DNA from: Tenacibaculum sp. Bg11-29
Lineage (GTDB): Bacteria; Bacteroidota; Bacteroidia; Flavobacteriales; Flavobacteriaceae
Length of the DNA stretch: 64,000 bases
Reading direction: 5' to 3'
Assembly: GCF_002836595.1 (NCBI RefSeq)
Contig: NZ_PJBB01000003.1
Coordinates: 806,001 to 870,000, forward strand
Shown: positions 8,422 through 16,385 of the stretch, one piece after another
Position numbering within the stretch: position 1 is the stretch's first letter
How the letters are laid out: each line of letters starts with the position of its first letter
Translations under genes and position numbers: made by a program
Notes under the pieces: model-generated
Seen by the model: only the letters and a program-made list of their open reading frames with translations
What the model was told of the DNA's origin: nothing
Database searches by the model: none

Positions 8422-8897
8422 TCTATAGTTGTACTTTTTTTATTTTAACAAGTTGCTGTACACCTAAATACGGTAGTAACAGACCTAAAAAAAACAAGTT
8501 TAAACTAGCTAAAGTCAAACCCAACTTAATCTTAAATAAACGATTATCTAAGAATACAATTTTTACAAAAATTGATTCTATCTATATTAAAAGTGTAAAA
8601 ACAAAGAAAGAAAAACTTCAAATTATTTATTCTTTTCTTCGTTTTTTTGAAAATGGGCAATTTATGGATGGGCCGACTAAAAATAACAGTAATAGATTAA
8701 AAGATTATAATAACCTCAAACGAGCTAATGTTGGTTATTATCAAATAAAAAATAACCAAATAATTTTAGAACAATTTATGGTAACTCCTCACGATTGCGG
8801 AAGCTATCATAAAGGTGAATTAAAAGTTATAGGAGATAGTATTGTTGGTTATAAAAAAATTAAAGTAGAAGGTTTAACAGGAACGCCTGACTGGTAA
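8400..8897 (+). CDS. Putative immunity lipoprotein, array copy 5 (divergent)
   Basis: 165-aa lipoprotein starting MGWNKILIYSCTFFILTSC with lipobox LTSC. It keeps the anchors NRPKKNKFKL, LRFFENGQFMDG, VGYYQIKNN, CGSYHKGE and final GLTGTPDW but is otherwise the least similar of the paired lipoproteins. It overlaps the toxin-like gene ending at 8421 by 22 nt, and that gene carries the most divergent variable segment. The pairing is the best internal argument that toxin segment and lipoprotein co-evolve. Confidence 0.58.
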   Translation: MGWNKILIYSCTFFILTSCCTPKYGSNRPKKNKFKLAKVKPNLILNKRLSKNTIFTKIDSIYIKSVKTKKEKLQIIYSFLRFFENGQFMDGPTKNNSNRLKDYNNLKRANVGYYQIKNNQIILEQFMVTPHDCGSYHKGELKVIGDSIVGYKKIKVEGLTGTPDW

Positions 8898-8911
8898 ACC
8901 TCTTGAAGAAA

Positions 8912-9072
8912 CTTAACAAAGCCTCTTCATAAATTCGTTGTTAATCAACAAAATGGTTATAGATGTTATTGGTGATGCTTGGTTGCAAAATTTTATTTAT
9001 AGAACAATAAAAGATTTTAGATTTGAATATGAACATAAAAGCATAGAAGGATGGGGTGGAATAAAATTTTAG
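8912..9072 (+). pseudogene. Decayed toxin-like 3' module
   Basis: Sequence matching the constant tail of the toxin-like genes with point changes, an in-frame stop (in the stretch after GCCTCTTCA), and a deletion of about 12 bases between GGTTAT and GATGTTATTGG. The final part through GGATGGGGTGGAATAAAATT is well kept because it carries the start of the lipoprotein at 9051. The rest of the toxin body is absent. Confidence 0.75.
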
Positions 9073-9581
9073 TAATGGGTTTAATCTCATACTGTTTTAC
9101 AAGTTGCCTAAATTATTATCATCATTCGAACGGAGGTTATCGTCCTAAAAATAAAAAATTTACATTAAGTAAACACGTTAAACAACTTAAAAAAAATGAT
9201 TTAATTAATTCTGAAAACCTCTATTTTTCTAATGACACATTAACTTTTGGAACCAACGAAGAATATAATAGCCTTTCGTATATAAAGTTTTTTAAAAATG
9301 GTCGTTGTTATCGAAGTAGTATTGATATTAAAAATAAAACAGATATTAATAAATTAAACAACCCTGGCTATGTTGGATATTATCTTATATCAAATAACAA
9401 CAAAATAGAAATGGAATTCTTTCATGTAAAACACAAAGAGGGCGGATGGTACTCTAAAGATGAAGGCTTTATTAGAAATGATACTTTGTTTATTAAAGGA
9501 ACCAACAAACAAGAACAAGAAGTTTTAAGAGCTTACATTCCTGAAAAAATAAAGGGATTAAAACAAATAACTGATTGGTAA
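9051..9581 (+). CDS. Orphan putative immunity lipoprotein (copy 6)
   Basis: 176-aa lipoprotein with signal peptide MGWNKILVMGLISYCFTSC and lipobox FTSC. It has the family anchors (YRPKNKKFTL, IKFFKNGRCYRS, VGYYLISNN, GGWYSKDEGFIRNDTLF, final GLKQITDW). Only a decayed toxin tail precedes it, so it is an orphan. It resembles the lipoprotein at 6087 more than the others, so it may protect against the same variant as array copy 3. That is inference. Confidence 0.58.
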   Translation: MGWNKILVMGLISYCFTSCLNYYHHSNGGYRPKNKKFTLSKHVKQLKKNDLINSENLYFSNDTLTFGTNEEYNSLSYIKFFKNGRCYRSSIDIKNKTDINKLNNPGYVGYYLISNNNKIEMEFFHVKHKEGGWYSKDEGFIRNDTLFIKGTNKQEQEVLRAYIPEKIKGLKQITDW

Positions 9582-9620
9582 ACATTTTATAAAGAAGTAC
9601 TACATTTGAGACTGAAAAAA

Positions 9621-9665
9621 GAAGCTTTTAGATTTTGAATATAAATGTATAGAAGAATGAGATGG
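9621..9665 (+). pseudogene. Minimal remnant of toxin-like 3' end
   Basis: A stretch (TTTTAGATTTTGAATATAAA, then AGAAGAATGAGATGG) aligns with the last part of the toxin-like tail of intact copies (TTTAGATTTGAATATGAACA, then AGAAGGATGGGGTGG) with several changes. It is the most decayed of the three scars and sits directly before the last lipoprotein gene, giving a gradient of decay towards the array's downstream end. Confidence 0.55.
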
Positions 9666-10280
9666 ATAAATATTTTAATAATTAGTTTAATTTTCTGCTC
9701 TTTTACAAGCTGTTCAACTTACTATCATACAAAAAACAGAGGTATTAAATCTAAAAAAATAATGATTTTAAAGAAAAATAAATTGATAAATGAAGCTAAT
9801 AAATTGATAGCTTTAAAATATCCAGAATTTATTTTTAACCCTAAAATATACGAAATCACAGCTTGGGCAAACACTAAAAAAACAATTGTTAAGTACAGAC
9901 GAATTATTAGGTTTACGCCTCTTAGTAAAAAAGGTGAAAATTTAAATTATGACATGGAAATTAATCTCACCAACAAAAATATCTCTCCTTTTGATATTTG
10001 GGGTTTTGATAAATTTTACGTTCCTACACCCAAAGACCAAGAAAAAATTAATTTTGTAATAGAAGCGTTTGGTCTACCTCGATTTGGCTTTAATAATAGC
10101 ATTATTGAAGCAGCCGACATGTATAGCATATATGTAGATAACGAAGTAGCCTTTGGGCGCTATTTTATAGACAAAATAAGTGGTAAAGAGTGTATGGGAT
10201 CTATAGAGTCTAGCTATGTTCAAAATACTGGCTTACCTGAATTTAAGAACCCAGATCCTTTAATTGAAATTAAAGAATAA
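9657..10280 (+). CDS. Chimeric lipoprotein at the array end
   Basis: The frame opens at 9645, but homology to the MGW start of its neighbours favours ATG 9657 (MRWINILIISLIFCSF). The signal peptide, lipobox (FTSC) and following CSTYYHTKN match the array lipoproteins. The rest (about 170 aa, from NEANKLIALKYPEF on) shows none of their anchors. It reads like an unrelated small globular domain (DIWGFDKFYVP, FGLPRFGFNN, VAFGRYFIDKISGKECMG). Either an unrelated immunity domain or another protein was fused to the array's signal peptide, or divergence is extreme. The function is unknown. Confidence 0.5.
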   Translation: MRWINILIISLIFCSFTSCSTYYHTKNRGIKSKKIMILKKNKLINEANKLIALKYPEFIFNPKIYEITAWANTKKTIVKYRRIIRFTPLSKKGENLNYDMEINLTNKNISPFDIWGFDKFYVPTPKDQEKINFVIEAFGLPRFGFNNSIIEAADMYSIYVDNEVAFGRYFIDKISGKECMGSIESSYVQNTGLPEFKNPDPLIEIKE

Positions 10281-10367
10281 TTATAGCCAGCTTTACAAAA
10301 ATACACAAACTAAAAACTCATAATCAACAACTTAGTTTATTTACTTTACACAACTAGGAAAACAATG

Positions 10368-12230
10368 TTACTCTCCTTCTATTTTCATAGAAAGTTCTAA
10401 CCAACGTTCTTCTTTGGTTTCTAAACTATCAATTGTTTCTTGTAGTTCTATTGATTTATTATTAATTTCTTCAGGAGAAAATTCACCTTTATTAAATTTC
10501 CCTTCAATTAATTGTTTCTTTTTTTGAAGTCTTTCAATATCTTTTTCTAATAAGCCCCATTCACGTTTTTCATCAAAGTTTAACGCTACCTTCTTCGCTT
10601 TTTTAACAGGCTTTACAACCTCTTTCTTTACTTCTCTTGCTTCTTTTACCTTAGAATCTTCATACGCTCTAAAATCAGAGTAATTACCAGGAAAATTATC
10701 AATTTGCCCTTCACCTCTAAACACAAATAAGTTATCTACAATTTTATCCATAAAGTAACGGTCGTGAGAAACCACCATTAAGTTACCAGGATAATCTAAT
10801 AAGAAGTTTTCTAATACATTTAGCGTTACAACATCTAAATCGTTGGTAGGCTCATCTAATATTAAAAAGTTAGGATTCTGAATTAACACCGCACATAAAT
10901 ACAGTCGCTTTTGTTCTCCTCCACTTAATTTTTCTACAAAATCGTATTGCTTTTTTTTATCAAAAAGAAAGCGTTCTAATAATTGACTTGCAGATATTTT
11001 TCGCCCTTTTGATAACGGAATGTATTCTCCGAATTCTTTAACTACTTCAATTACTTTTTGCCCAGGTTTTATTTCAATTCCGTTTTGGGTGTAATATCCA
11101 AATTTTACTGTTTCACCAACTGTTACTTTTCCGCCATCTAATTCGATACCTCCAGTTAACATATTTAAGAAAGACGATTTACCTGTACCGTTTTTACCAA
11201 TAATACCAATACGTTCTCCGCGTTTAAAAACATAATCAAAGCCATCTAAAATTACTTTGTCATCAAACGATTTTTTCATTTTATGAAGCTCCAAAATTTT
11301 GCTTCCTAAACGCTCCATGTTAATTTCTAACTGCACTTCATGCTCGTTACGTCGCTGGTGCGCTTTATCTTTAATTTGATTAAAATCTTCAATACGAGAT
11401 TTAGATTTTGTAGTACGTGCCTTTGGTTGGCGACGCATCCAATCTAATTCTTTTTTAAACAAACTTTTAGCCTTCCCTAAATTGGTAGCTTCAAGTGCTA
11501 AACGTTCTTCTTTATTTTGTAGGTAATATGAGTAATTACCTTTGTATTTATATAGTTTTCCTTCGTCTAACTCTATAATTTCATTACACACGCGTTCTAA
11601 GAAATAACGGTCGTGCGTAACCATAAATAAGGTTATTTTTTCTTTGGCAAAAAATGCTTCTAACCATTCAATCATTTCTAAATCTAAATGATTGGTAGGC
11701 TCATCTAAAATTAATAAATCTGGCTTTTTAATCAATACGATAGCCAATGCTAAACGTTTCTTTTGCCCACCAGAAAGCTTTCCTACTTTTAATTTTAGGT
11801 TATCTAACTTTAACTTCGATAAAATTTGCTTGTATTGCGTTTCAAAATCCCACGCATTGTACTGTTCCATTTGCTCAAAAGCTTCTTGAAACGCATCTGC
11901 ATTGTCAGGGTTTTCTACTGCTTTATCATATTGTTTTATTACTGATAAAATCTTATTGTCGGTAGAAAAAATAGTTTCTTCAATCGTTAAATCAGGGTTT
12001 AAATTATCTGCTTGAGATAAGTAAGCGATATCAATATCCTTTCGGCTAACAACTTGCCCAGAATCTGCTTCATCTAAACCTGCTACAATATTTAAAATAG
12101 AAGTTTTACCACTACCATTTTTAGCAACAAAAGCTATTTTTTGATCTTTATTAATTCCGAAAGAAATATCATCAAACAATACTTTTTCTCCGTATGCTTT
12201 TGCTATGCCTTCAACCGATAGGTAGTTCAT
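10368..12230 (-). CDS. ABC-F family ATPase, Uup-like
   Basis: 620 aa with two ABC domains and no membrane segments, so a soluble ABC-F protein acting on ribosomes or nucleic acids, not a transporter. Domain 1 has Walker A AKNGSGKTS (~36-44), signature LSGGQKKRLALA and Walker B LLILDEPTNHLD. Domain 2 has GKNGTGKSS, LSGGEQKRLYLC and FLILDEPTNDLD. A charged linker lies between them. The C-terminal ~90 residues form a Lys-rich linker plus coiled coil, the extra domain typical of Uup. It converges on the toxin/immunity-like array (87-bp gap) and lies downstream of the 12257-12282 terminator. The first Walker A has Ala in place of the usual leading Gly. Confidence 0.9.
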   Translation of the reverse strand: MNYLSVEGIAKAYGEKVLFDDISFGINKDQKIAFVAKNGSGKTSILNIVAGLDEADSGQVVSRKDIDIAYLSQADNLNPDLTIEETIFSTDNKILSVIKQYDKAVENPDNADAFQEAFEQMEQYNAWDFETQYKQILSKLKLDNLKLKVGKLSGGQKKRLALAIVLIKKPDLLILDEPTNHLDLEMIEWLEAFFAKEKITLFMVTHDRYFLERVCNEIIELDEGKLYKYKGNYSYYLQNKEERLALEATNLGKAKSLFKKELDWMRRQPKARTTKSKSRIEDFNQIKDKAHQRRNEHEVQLEINMERLGSKILELHKMKKSFDDKVILDGFDYVFKRGERIGIIGKNGTGKSSFLNMLTGGIELDGGKVTVGETVKFGYYTQNGIEIKPGQKVIEVVKEFGEYIPLSKGRKISASQLLERFLFDKKKQYDFVEKLSGGEQKRLYLCAVLIQNPNFLILDEPTNDLDVVTLNVLENFLLDYPGNLMVVSHDRYFMDKIVDNLFVFRGEGQIDNFPGNYSDFRAYEDSKVKEAREVKKEVVKPVKKAKKVALNFDEKREWGLLEKDIERLQKKKQLIEGKFNKGEFSPEEINNKSIELQETIDSLETKEERWLELSMKIEGE

Positions 12231-12256
12231 ATTCTAAATTTTATGCAAAGAAACAA

Positions 12257-12282
12257 AAAACCCGAGCAAATGCTCGGGTTTT
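12257..12282 (-). terminator. Intrinsic terminator of the BNR protein gene at 12306
   Basis: A perfect 12-bp stem (AAAACCCGAGCA / TGCTCGGGTTTT) with a 2-base loop. On the minus strand it is followed by a T-rich run (complement of 12251-12260). It separates the secreted-protein gene from the ABC-F gene on the same strand. Confidence 0.85.
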
Positions 12283-12305
12283 ATTTATTTAATAAGAAAG
12301 TCTTA

Positions 12306-15300
12306 TTATTTTTTCATCAATTTAGTTGTTAATCGCTTTTGACCATCGTTAACTTCTAAAATGTACACTCCTGTTTTTAAACTAGATACGTTTATACTAG
12401 AAGAATCTAAATGACCAGATTGCACAATGCTTCCGATTACATTTACAATCTTATACGTCATTTTTGTTGACTGAGATGCCAACTTAACTTGTATAAAATC
12501 TACTGATGGATTTGGATATGCTTTTAAGTCTAAACTTTCTTGACTTTTAATAGTTTCTCCTGACACAGCTGCTACAGCAACTACTGGTGTTGCTATTATG
12601 TTAACAGTATAGTCTTCTACTTCTCCTTCTTCAAAGCTTTCACAAGAAGTTGCTGCTGCATTGTACTTCATTGAAACACGCATTCTTGTTTGTCCTAAAG
12701 TTGCATTTGATGGAATAACAACATCTGTTATTCTATTTGTTGCACTTGATGAGTTACCTGTAGTAATCTGCTCACCTGCATCTGTAAAATCTCCATCTTT
12801 GTTATAATCAATCCAAACGGTAAAGTGCTCGTTATAAGCTGTTCCTGAAAACCCTGCACTTAAAACTAATTGATTGGTACTTCCTAATGCTACCGTAGCT
12901 ACTTTTGAAGTGAAATCTCCATATCCTCCATTAGCTGCTGTTGTATTGGTCATTCCTCCGAATGATACATAATCAATCCATTCATAAGTAACTCTACTTC
13001 CTTTTGATGCACAATAAGAAACTGGAACAGCTAAAGTTGTTACATTTATAGTATTACTTGACGGTGATACATTTCCTACAGCACCTTTTGTTTTTACTGA
13101 AAAAGTATATGCTGTTGCAGCTGTTAATCCTGTAACATTATATGAAGTTCCTGTAGCAGTTCCTAATTTAGTAGTTCCTTGATACACATCATACCCAGTA
13201 ACTGCTACATTATCTGAAGCTGCTGTCCAATTTAAAGTTAAAGATGAAGCTGTAATACTTGAAGCCGCTAAGCTAGCGGCTGCTGTTGGTGCCTCAGTAT
13301 CTGCAACTACATTTGCTGTAAATTCACCTGTAAAAACTCCACGACCATATGTAGAAGCTATAATTTTATTCTGAGTATGATCTCCGTTAACATTCCAATA
13401 ATCAAAAGAAGTAACACTAACATCACTCATACCATTATATGCTTGTGACCAAGTTGGGGTTGCTGCATTAAAGTTTGATGTAGACCAAACACCTAATTGA
13501 GTTGCAACAATTGCTTCGTTTCTACTTAATGGGTTCTGTAAAAAGTCTCTTACAGGTATATTTGGTAAATTTCCTTCTTTATTTACCCAGTTAGCACCTG
13601 CATCTGAAGTTGCCCAAACACTTGTTACACCATAATTATGAATGGTTACAAAAATATCATTTGCTGTTGCTCCATATCGTACTGAAGAAATAGATCCTAC
13701 AAATGGAGTTACAACATCTGTCCAAGTAGCACTTGAATTTGTAACACCTGTTAACTTCACTAAATTTCCATTAGCTAAACCAACATACCATGTGTTATTT
13801 GCAAAAGGAGAGGCTCTAAAAGCTGTTGGTTTTGCCGTTAATAAAGCATTTGTTATGTTTCCTTTTGTATTAGCAGCAACATTAATACTTTTTATAGATT
13901 TAGCAGTACTAGTAGATGCATTAGTTAATAAACGATTTGCATCACTATCATAATCCATTGGGTTTACAAAATCTCCCGAAGCTTGATCATTTAATAAACT
14001 AGTTGATCCTCCTTGCATTTTACTTACTCCATTCCAAGGCAAGTTAAAACGATGTATTACATTGTTTACATAAGTTGCAATCATATACTCACCATCTTTA
14101 TCTATAAAAGTATAAAAACCATCACCTCCAGATACTTCTGTAGAACTGTTAATTCCTGCAACTGCATTTCTAAATCCTTGCGTACCATTATCTTGAGCTC
14201 CTGCAGTAAAAATACCTGAGACATCTCCTGCTCCATCAGGGCCAATAGCTGCTTTTACAAACTGAGTTACATTATACCCTCTATTTCTTGAAGAAATAGC
14301 TGTCCCTGAATTACCTGAATAATATACACCTCCATCATTTCCAAATAAAATTTTTGAAGATGAGTTATTACCAAAAGCAATAGAGTGCTGATCTGCATGT
14401 ACATTATTTGCTTGTCCAAATCCTCCATACCAGTGTGATAATTGCGACCAAGAAGAAGCTCCGTTAGTAGATTTAAATAAATCAATACCCCCAACATATA
14501 ATACATCGTCATTTGATGGATCTGCTTCAATTACTAAATCATAAAACGCTTGTCCACGACAAAAATCATTCGCAGCAATTCCAGTATCTGCATCATTTGG
14601 TAATGCTTTTTCATTTACAGTCGCAAATGCATTCGTTGTCTTATAAATATGAACAGGGTTAATTACTACATTAGCAGCATTTCTTGCTACACCTTGTGTT
14701 AGTGCATAAATTTTATTACCATCAGTTCCAGAAACTTCTAATTCAACTCTATTTGAATCTACTAATGGAGAAGCTGCTGCTTCTGTCCAAGTAGCCCCAT
14801 TAGTAGAACTAAATAGCCTACCTCCTCCGTTATCAGAAGGTAAGGAAGACTTAATTGTTCCCATCCAAAGAGTATTATTAGCACTTACTTCTAAATCATT
14901 AGGTATGTAATAATAATTTTTTTCACCTGAAGTATGTCTCATACTTGCAGTTTCAATTCTACTCCAAGTTAGTCCAGCATCTGTAGAACGATACAATCCT
15001 GCTGACTGTAATCCTAACCAATTTTTAGGACTTGCTGCATCTCCATACTGATGAGCTCCAACAGCAACATATAGTTCAGTTGATGCTCCGTTATCCCAAG
15101 CAACAATATCATTTACAAAATGAATTCCTGAAAGAAATATATTACTTTCATTATAAGTTATATCTCCTCCTCCTGCTGGTGGAATTATTAAAGAATTCCA
15201 TGTTGTACCCGCATTAGTACTTACATAAACACCACTACCAACTACATCTCCTGCAGTGTATTGTTCACCTGTTCCAATATACCAAGTATTCGAATTTCTT

Positions 15301-15851
15301 GGGTCTACAGAAATAGATGTTACTGATAAGTTTCCTGGTACACCTTCTACTCGTGCCCATTCTGAATTGGCATTACTTATATTTGTGTTTCTCCATAATC
15401 CACCACTTACACCACCTGCATATACAATGTTATTTGTTGCATCATTAGGGTCAAATAAAATTACTCTTGTACGACCACCAATATTATTCGGCCCTCTTTC
15501 TACCCAAGAATTACCTTCTTCTCCAGGACTTCTTCTACTGATTCTTTTATTTATTAAATCTTCACGAACTTTTGTTATTTTTCCGTCATCTAACCTTCCT
15601 GTTGCAGGGTCAATTGACAATTCCCACATTTGTTCAAAATATCTATTTGGTGGTAAACCTTTTAGTTTTCTTGTTTTCTTATCCCAAGTAAGAGATTCTT
15701 TGTAAGGGCTGTTTTTTAAAAATTCAGCGTGCTTTTTTCGTTGTTCTTCTATTTTTTTAGAACCTGTATAATCTGATAAATAACCAGATCCAACAACTGA
15801 GATTAAAGCAATGGACAAACCTCCTGCTAATAATTTTATTCTTTTATTCAT
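12306..15851 (-). CDS. Secreted BNR/VPS10-like repeat protein with FN3, GEVED and T9SS sorting domain (short paralogue)
   Basis: 1181 aa. The N-terminal membrane-targeting segment has KLLAGGLSIALISVVGSG. Residues ~100-845 form a beta-propeller-type region with Asp-box motifs (STNAGTTW, STDAGLTW, TSDAGANW), as in sortilin/VPS10 and BNR-repeat proteins. Then come FN3 (~855-942), one type-B GEVED domain (~945-1085, ending GEVEDYTV) and a T9SS type A sorting domain (~1105-1181, YPNPSVDFIQV...KLMKK). It should be exported by T9SS and attached to or released from the surface. Most of it is almost identical to the paralogue at 16386, which has one extra GEVED-FN3 module. It is preceded by a 72-aa remnant gene. 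No catalytic residues were recognised. Confidence 0.85.
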   Translation of the reverse strand: MNKRIKLLAGGLSIALISVVGSGYLSDYTGSKKIEEQRKKHAEFLKNSPYKESLTWDKKTRKLKGLPPNRYFEQMWELSIDPATGRLDDGKITKVREDLINKRISRRSPGEEGNSWVERGPNNIGGRTRVILFDPNDATNNIVYAGGVSGGLWRNTNISNANSEWARVEGVPGNLSVTSISVDPRNSNTWYIGTGEQYTAGDVVGSGVYVSTNAGTTWNSLIIPPAGGGDITYNESNIFLSGIHFVNDIVAWDNGASTELYVAVGAHQYGDAASPKNWLGLQSAGLYRSTDAGLTWSRIETASMRHTSGEKNYYYIPNDLEVSANNTLWMGTIKSSLPSDNGGGRLFSSTNGATWTEAAASPLVDSNRVELEVSGTDGNKIYALTQGVARNAANVVINPVHIYKTTNAFATVNEKALPNDADTGIAANDFCRGQAFYDLVIEADPSNDDVLYVGGIDLFKSTNGASSWSQLSHWYGGFGQANNVHADQHSIAFGNNSSSKILFGNDGGVYYSGNSGTAISSRNRGYNVTQFVKAAIGPDGAGDVSGIFTAGAQDNGTQGFRNAVAGINSSTEVSGGDGFYTFIDKDGEYMIATYVNNVIHRFNLPWNGVSKMQGGSTSLLNDQASGDFVNPMDYDSDANRLLTNASTSTAKSIKSINVAANTKGNITNALLTAKPTAFRASPFANNTWYVGLANGNLVKLTGVTNSSATWTDVVTPFVGSISSVRYGATANDIFVTIHNYGVTSVWATSDAGANWVNKEGNLPNIPVRDFLQNPLSRNEAIVATQLGVWSTSNFNAATPTWSQAYNGMSDVSVTSFDYWNVNGDHTQNKIIASTYGRGVFTGEFTANVVADTEAPTAAASLAASSITASSLTLNWTAASDNVAVTGYDVYQGTTKLGTATGTSYNVTGLTAATAYTFSVKTKGAVGNVSPSSNTINVTTLAVPVSYCASKGSRVTYEWIDYVSFGGMTNTTAANGGYGDFTSKVATVALGSTNQLVLSAGFSGTAYNEHFTVWIDYNKDGDFTDAGEQITTGNSSSATNRITDVVIPSNATLGQTRMRVSMKYNAAATSCESFEEGEVEDYTVNIIATPVVAVAAVSGETIKSQESLDLKAYPNPSVDFIQVKLASQSTKMTYKIVNVIGSIVQSGHLDSSSINVSSLKTGVYILEVNDGQKRLTTKLMKK

Positions 15852-15929
15852 ATAAAGGGTGTATTAAAATAAACAATAGGATGAGAAACTTTTTCTTATC
15901 CTACTATTCATTAATTAGTAATTAGATTC

Positions 15930-16148
15930 TTATTTTTTTAACAACTTAATAGTAAATACTTTTTCACCGTCGTTAACTTCTAAGATATACACTCCTATAT
16001 TTAAGTTTCCTTTAGTCTCCTGAAGTTTCGTAAAATTGTATCGACTACAAATTTGCGCTACTTCATTTTTGTCTTGAGCTTGTGTTTGGATATTTAATCC
16101 TAAGACAACACTTGCCAATACAAAACTTTTCAAATACTTGTTTTTCAT
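15930..16148 (-). CDS. 72-aa deletion remnant: subtilase N-terminus joined to T9SS tail
   Basis: Residues 1-47 (signal peptide ending TQAQ, then DKNEVAQICSRYNFTKLQE) match the start of the S8 protease genes at 24816, 28413 and 32002. Residues ~49-72 (LNIGVYILEVNDGEKVF) match the last strands of their T9SS sorting domain. About 800-1050 residues are missing between. The frame is intact, so a tiny exported peptide is possible, but a full sorting domain is absent. A nearly identical copy lies at 20714, again just upstream of a BNR protein gene, so the deletion predates the duplication. Confidence 0.75.
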   Translation of the reverse strand: MKNKYLKSFVLASVVLGLNIQTQAQDKNEVAQICSRYNFTKLQETKGNLNIGVYILEVNDGEKVFTIKLLKK

Positions 16149-16317
16149 TTCGAAGGGTATAAATTAGTTAATTAATTGATTTATTGATATTTCATTGAAA
16201 ATAATGCAATATTTCATTGAAAATAACGCAATATTTTATCACTTATTATACGAATACACACAAAAAACAAGAAATTCATAATTAAAAAAAACAAGACCAA
16301 TGATTTTTCCATAAAAA

Positions 16318-16360
16318 AAAACTCGTTAAACCCAGTAAATTACTGGGGTTAGCGAGTTTT
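16318..16360 (-). terminator. Intrinsic terminator of the BNR protein gene at 16386
   Basis: Long imperfect hairpin: AAAACTCGTTAAACCCAGTAA pairs with TTACTGGGGTTAGCGAGTTTT, followed on the minus strand by T-rich sequence. The hairpin is homologous in sequence to those at 21073, 24748 and 31938. Confidence 0.85.
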
Positions 16361-16385
16361 AAAAAAATAATTTATTTTTTTATTT

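Larger units (their letters stand above)
1553..10280 (+). repeat. Tandem array of toxin-like gene + lipoprotein gene cassettes
   Basis: Four complete cassettes (starts 1562, 3234, 4972, 7351) share nearly identical ~770-bp 5' modules (1562-2329, 3234-4001, 4972-5739, 7351-8118) and ~170-bp 3' modules. The 5' homology starts abruptly at TATGCTAGTTTG in every copy. Three more lipoprotein genes (6776, 9051, 9657) are preceded only by progressively decayed 3' modules. Every gene points the same way. The layout is that of a polymorphic toxin/immunity array that has grown by duplication and shed toxin bodies by recombination. The toxin role is inferred from this architecture. Confidence 0.7.

Noticed and set aside
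1553..10280. CRISPR or other short regular repeat array
   Set aside because: The repeats are hundreds of bases long, coding and irregularly spaced.
13642..15705. Several 60-150-aa antisense ORFs inside the BNR, M4, S8 and M43 genes (e.g. 13642-13953, 15256-15705, 20041-20490, 26291-26886)
   Set aside because: They lie opposite long genes with clear signal peptides and domains, repeat only because the sense genes are paralogous, and have low-complexity compositions with no domain.
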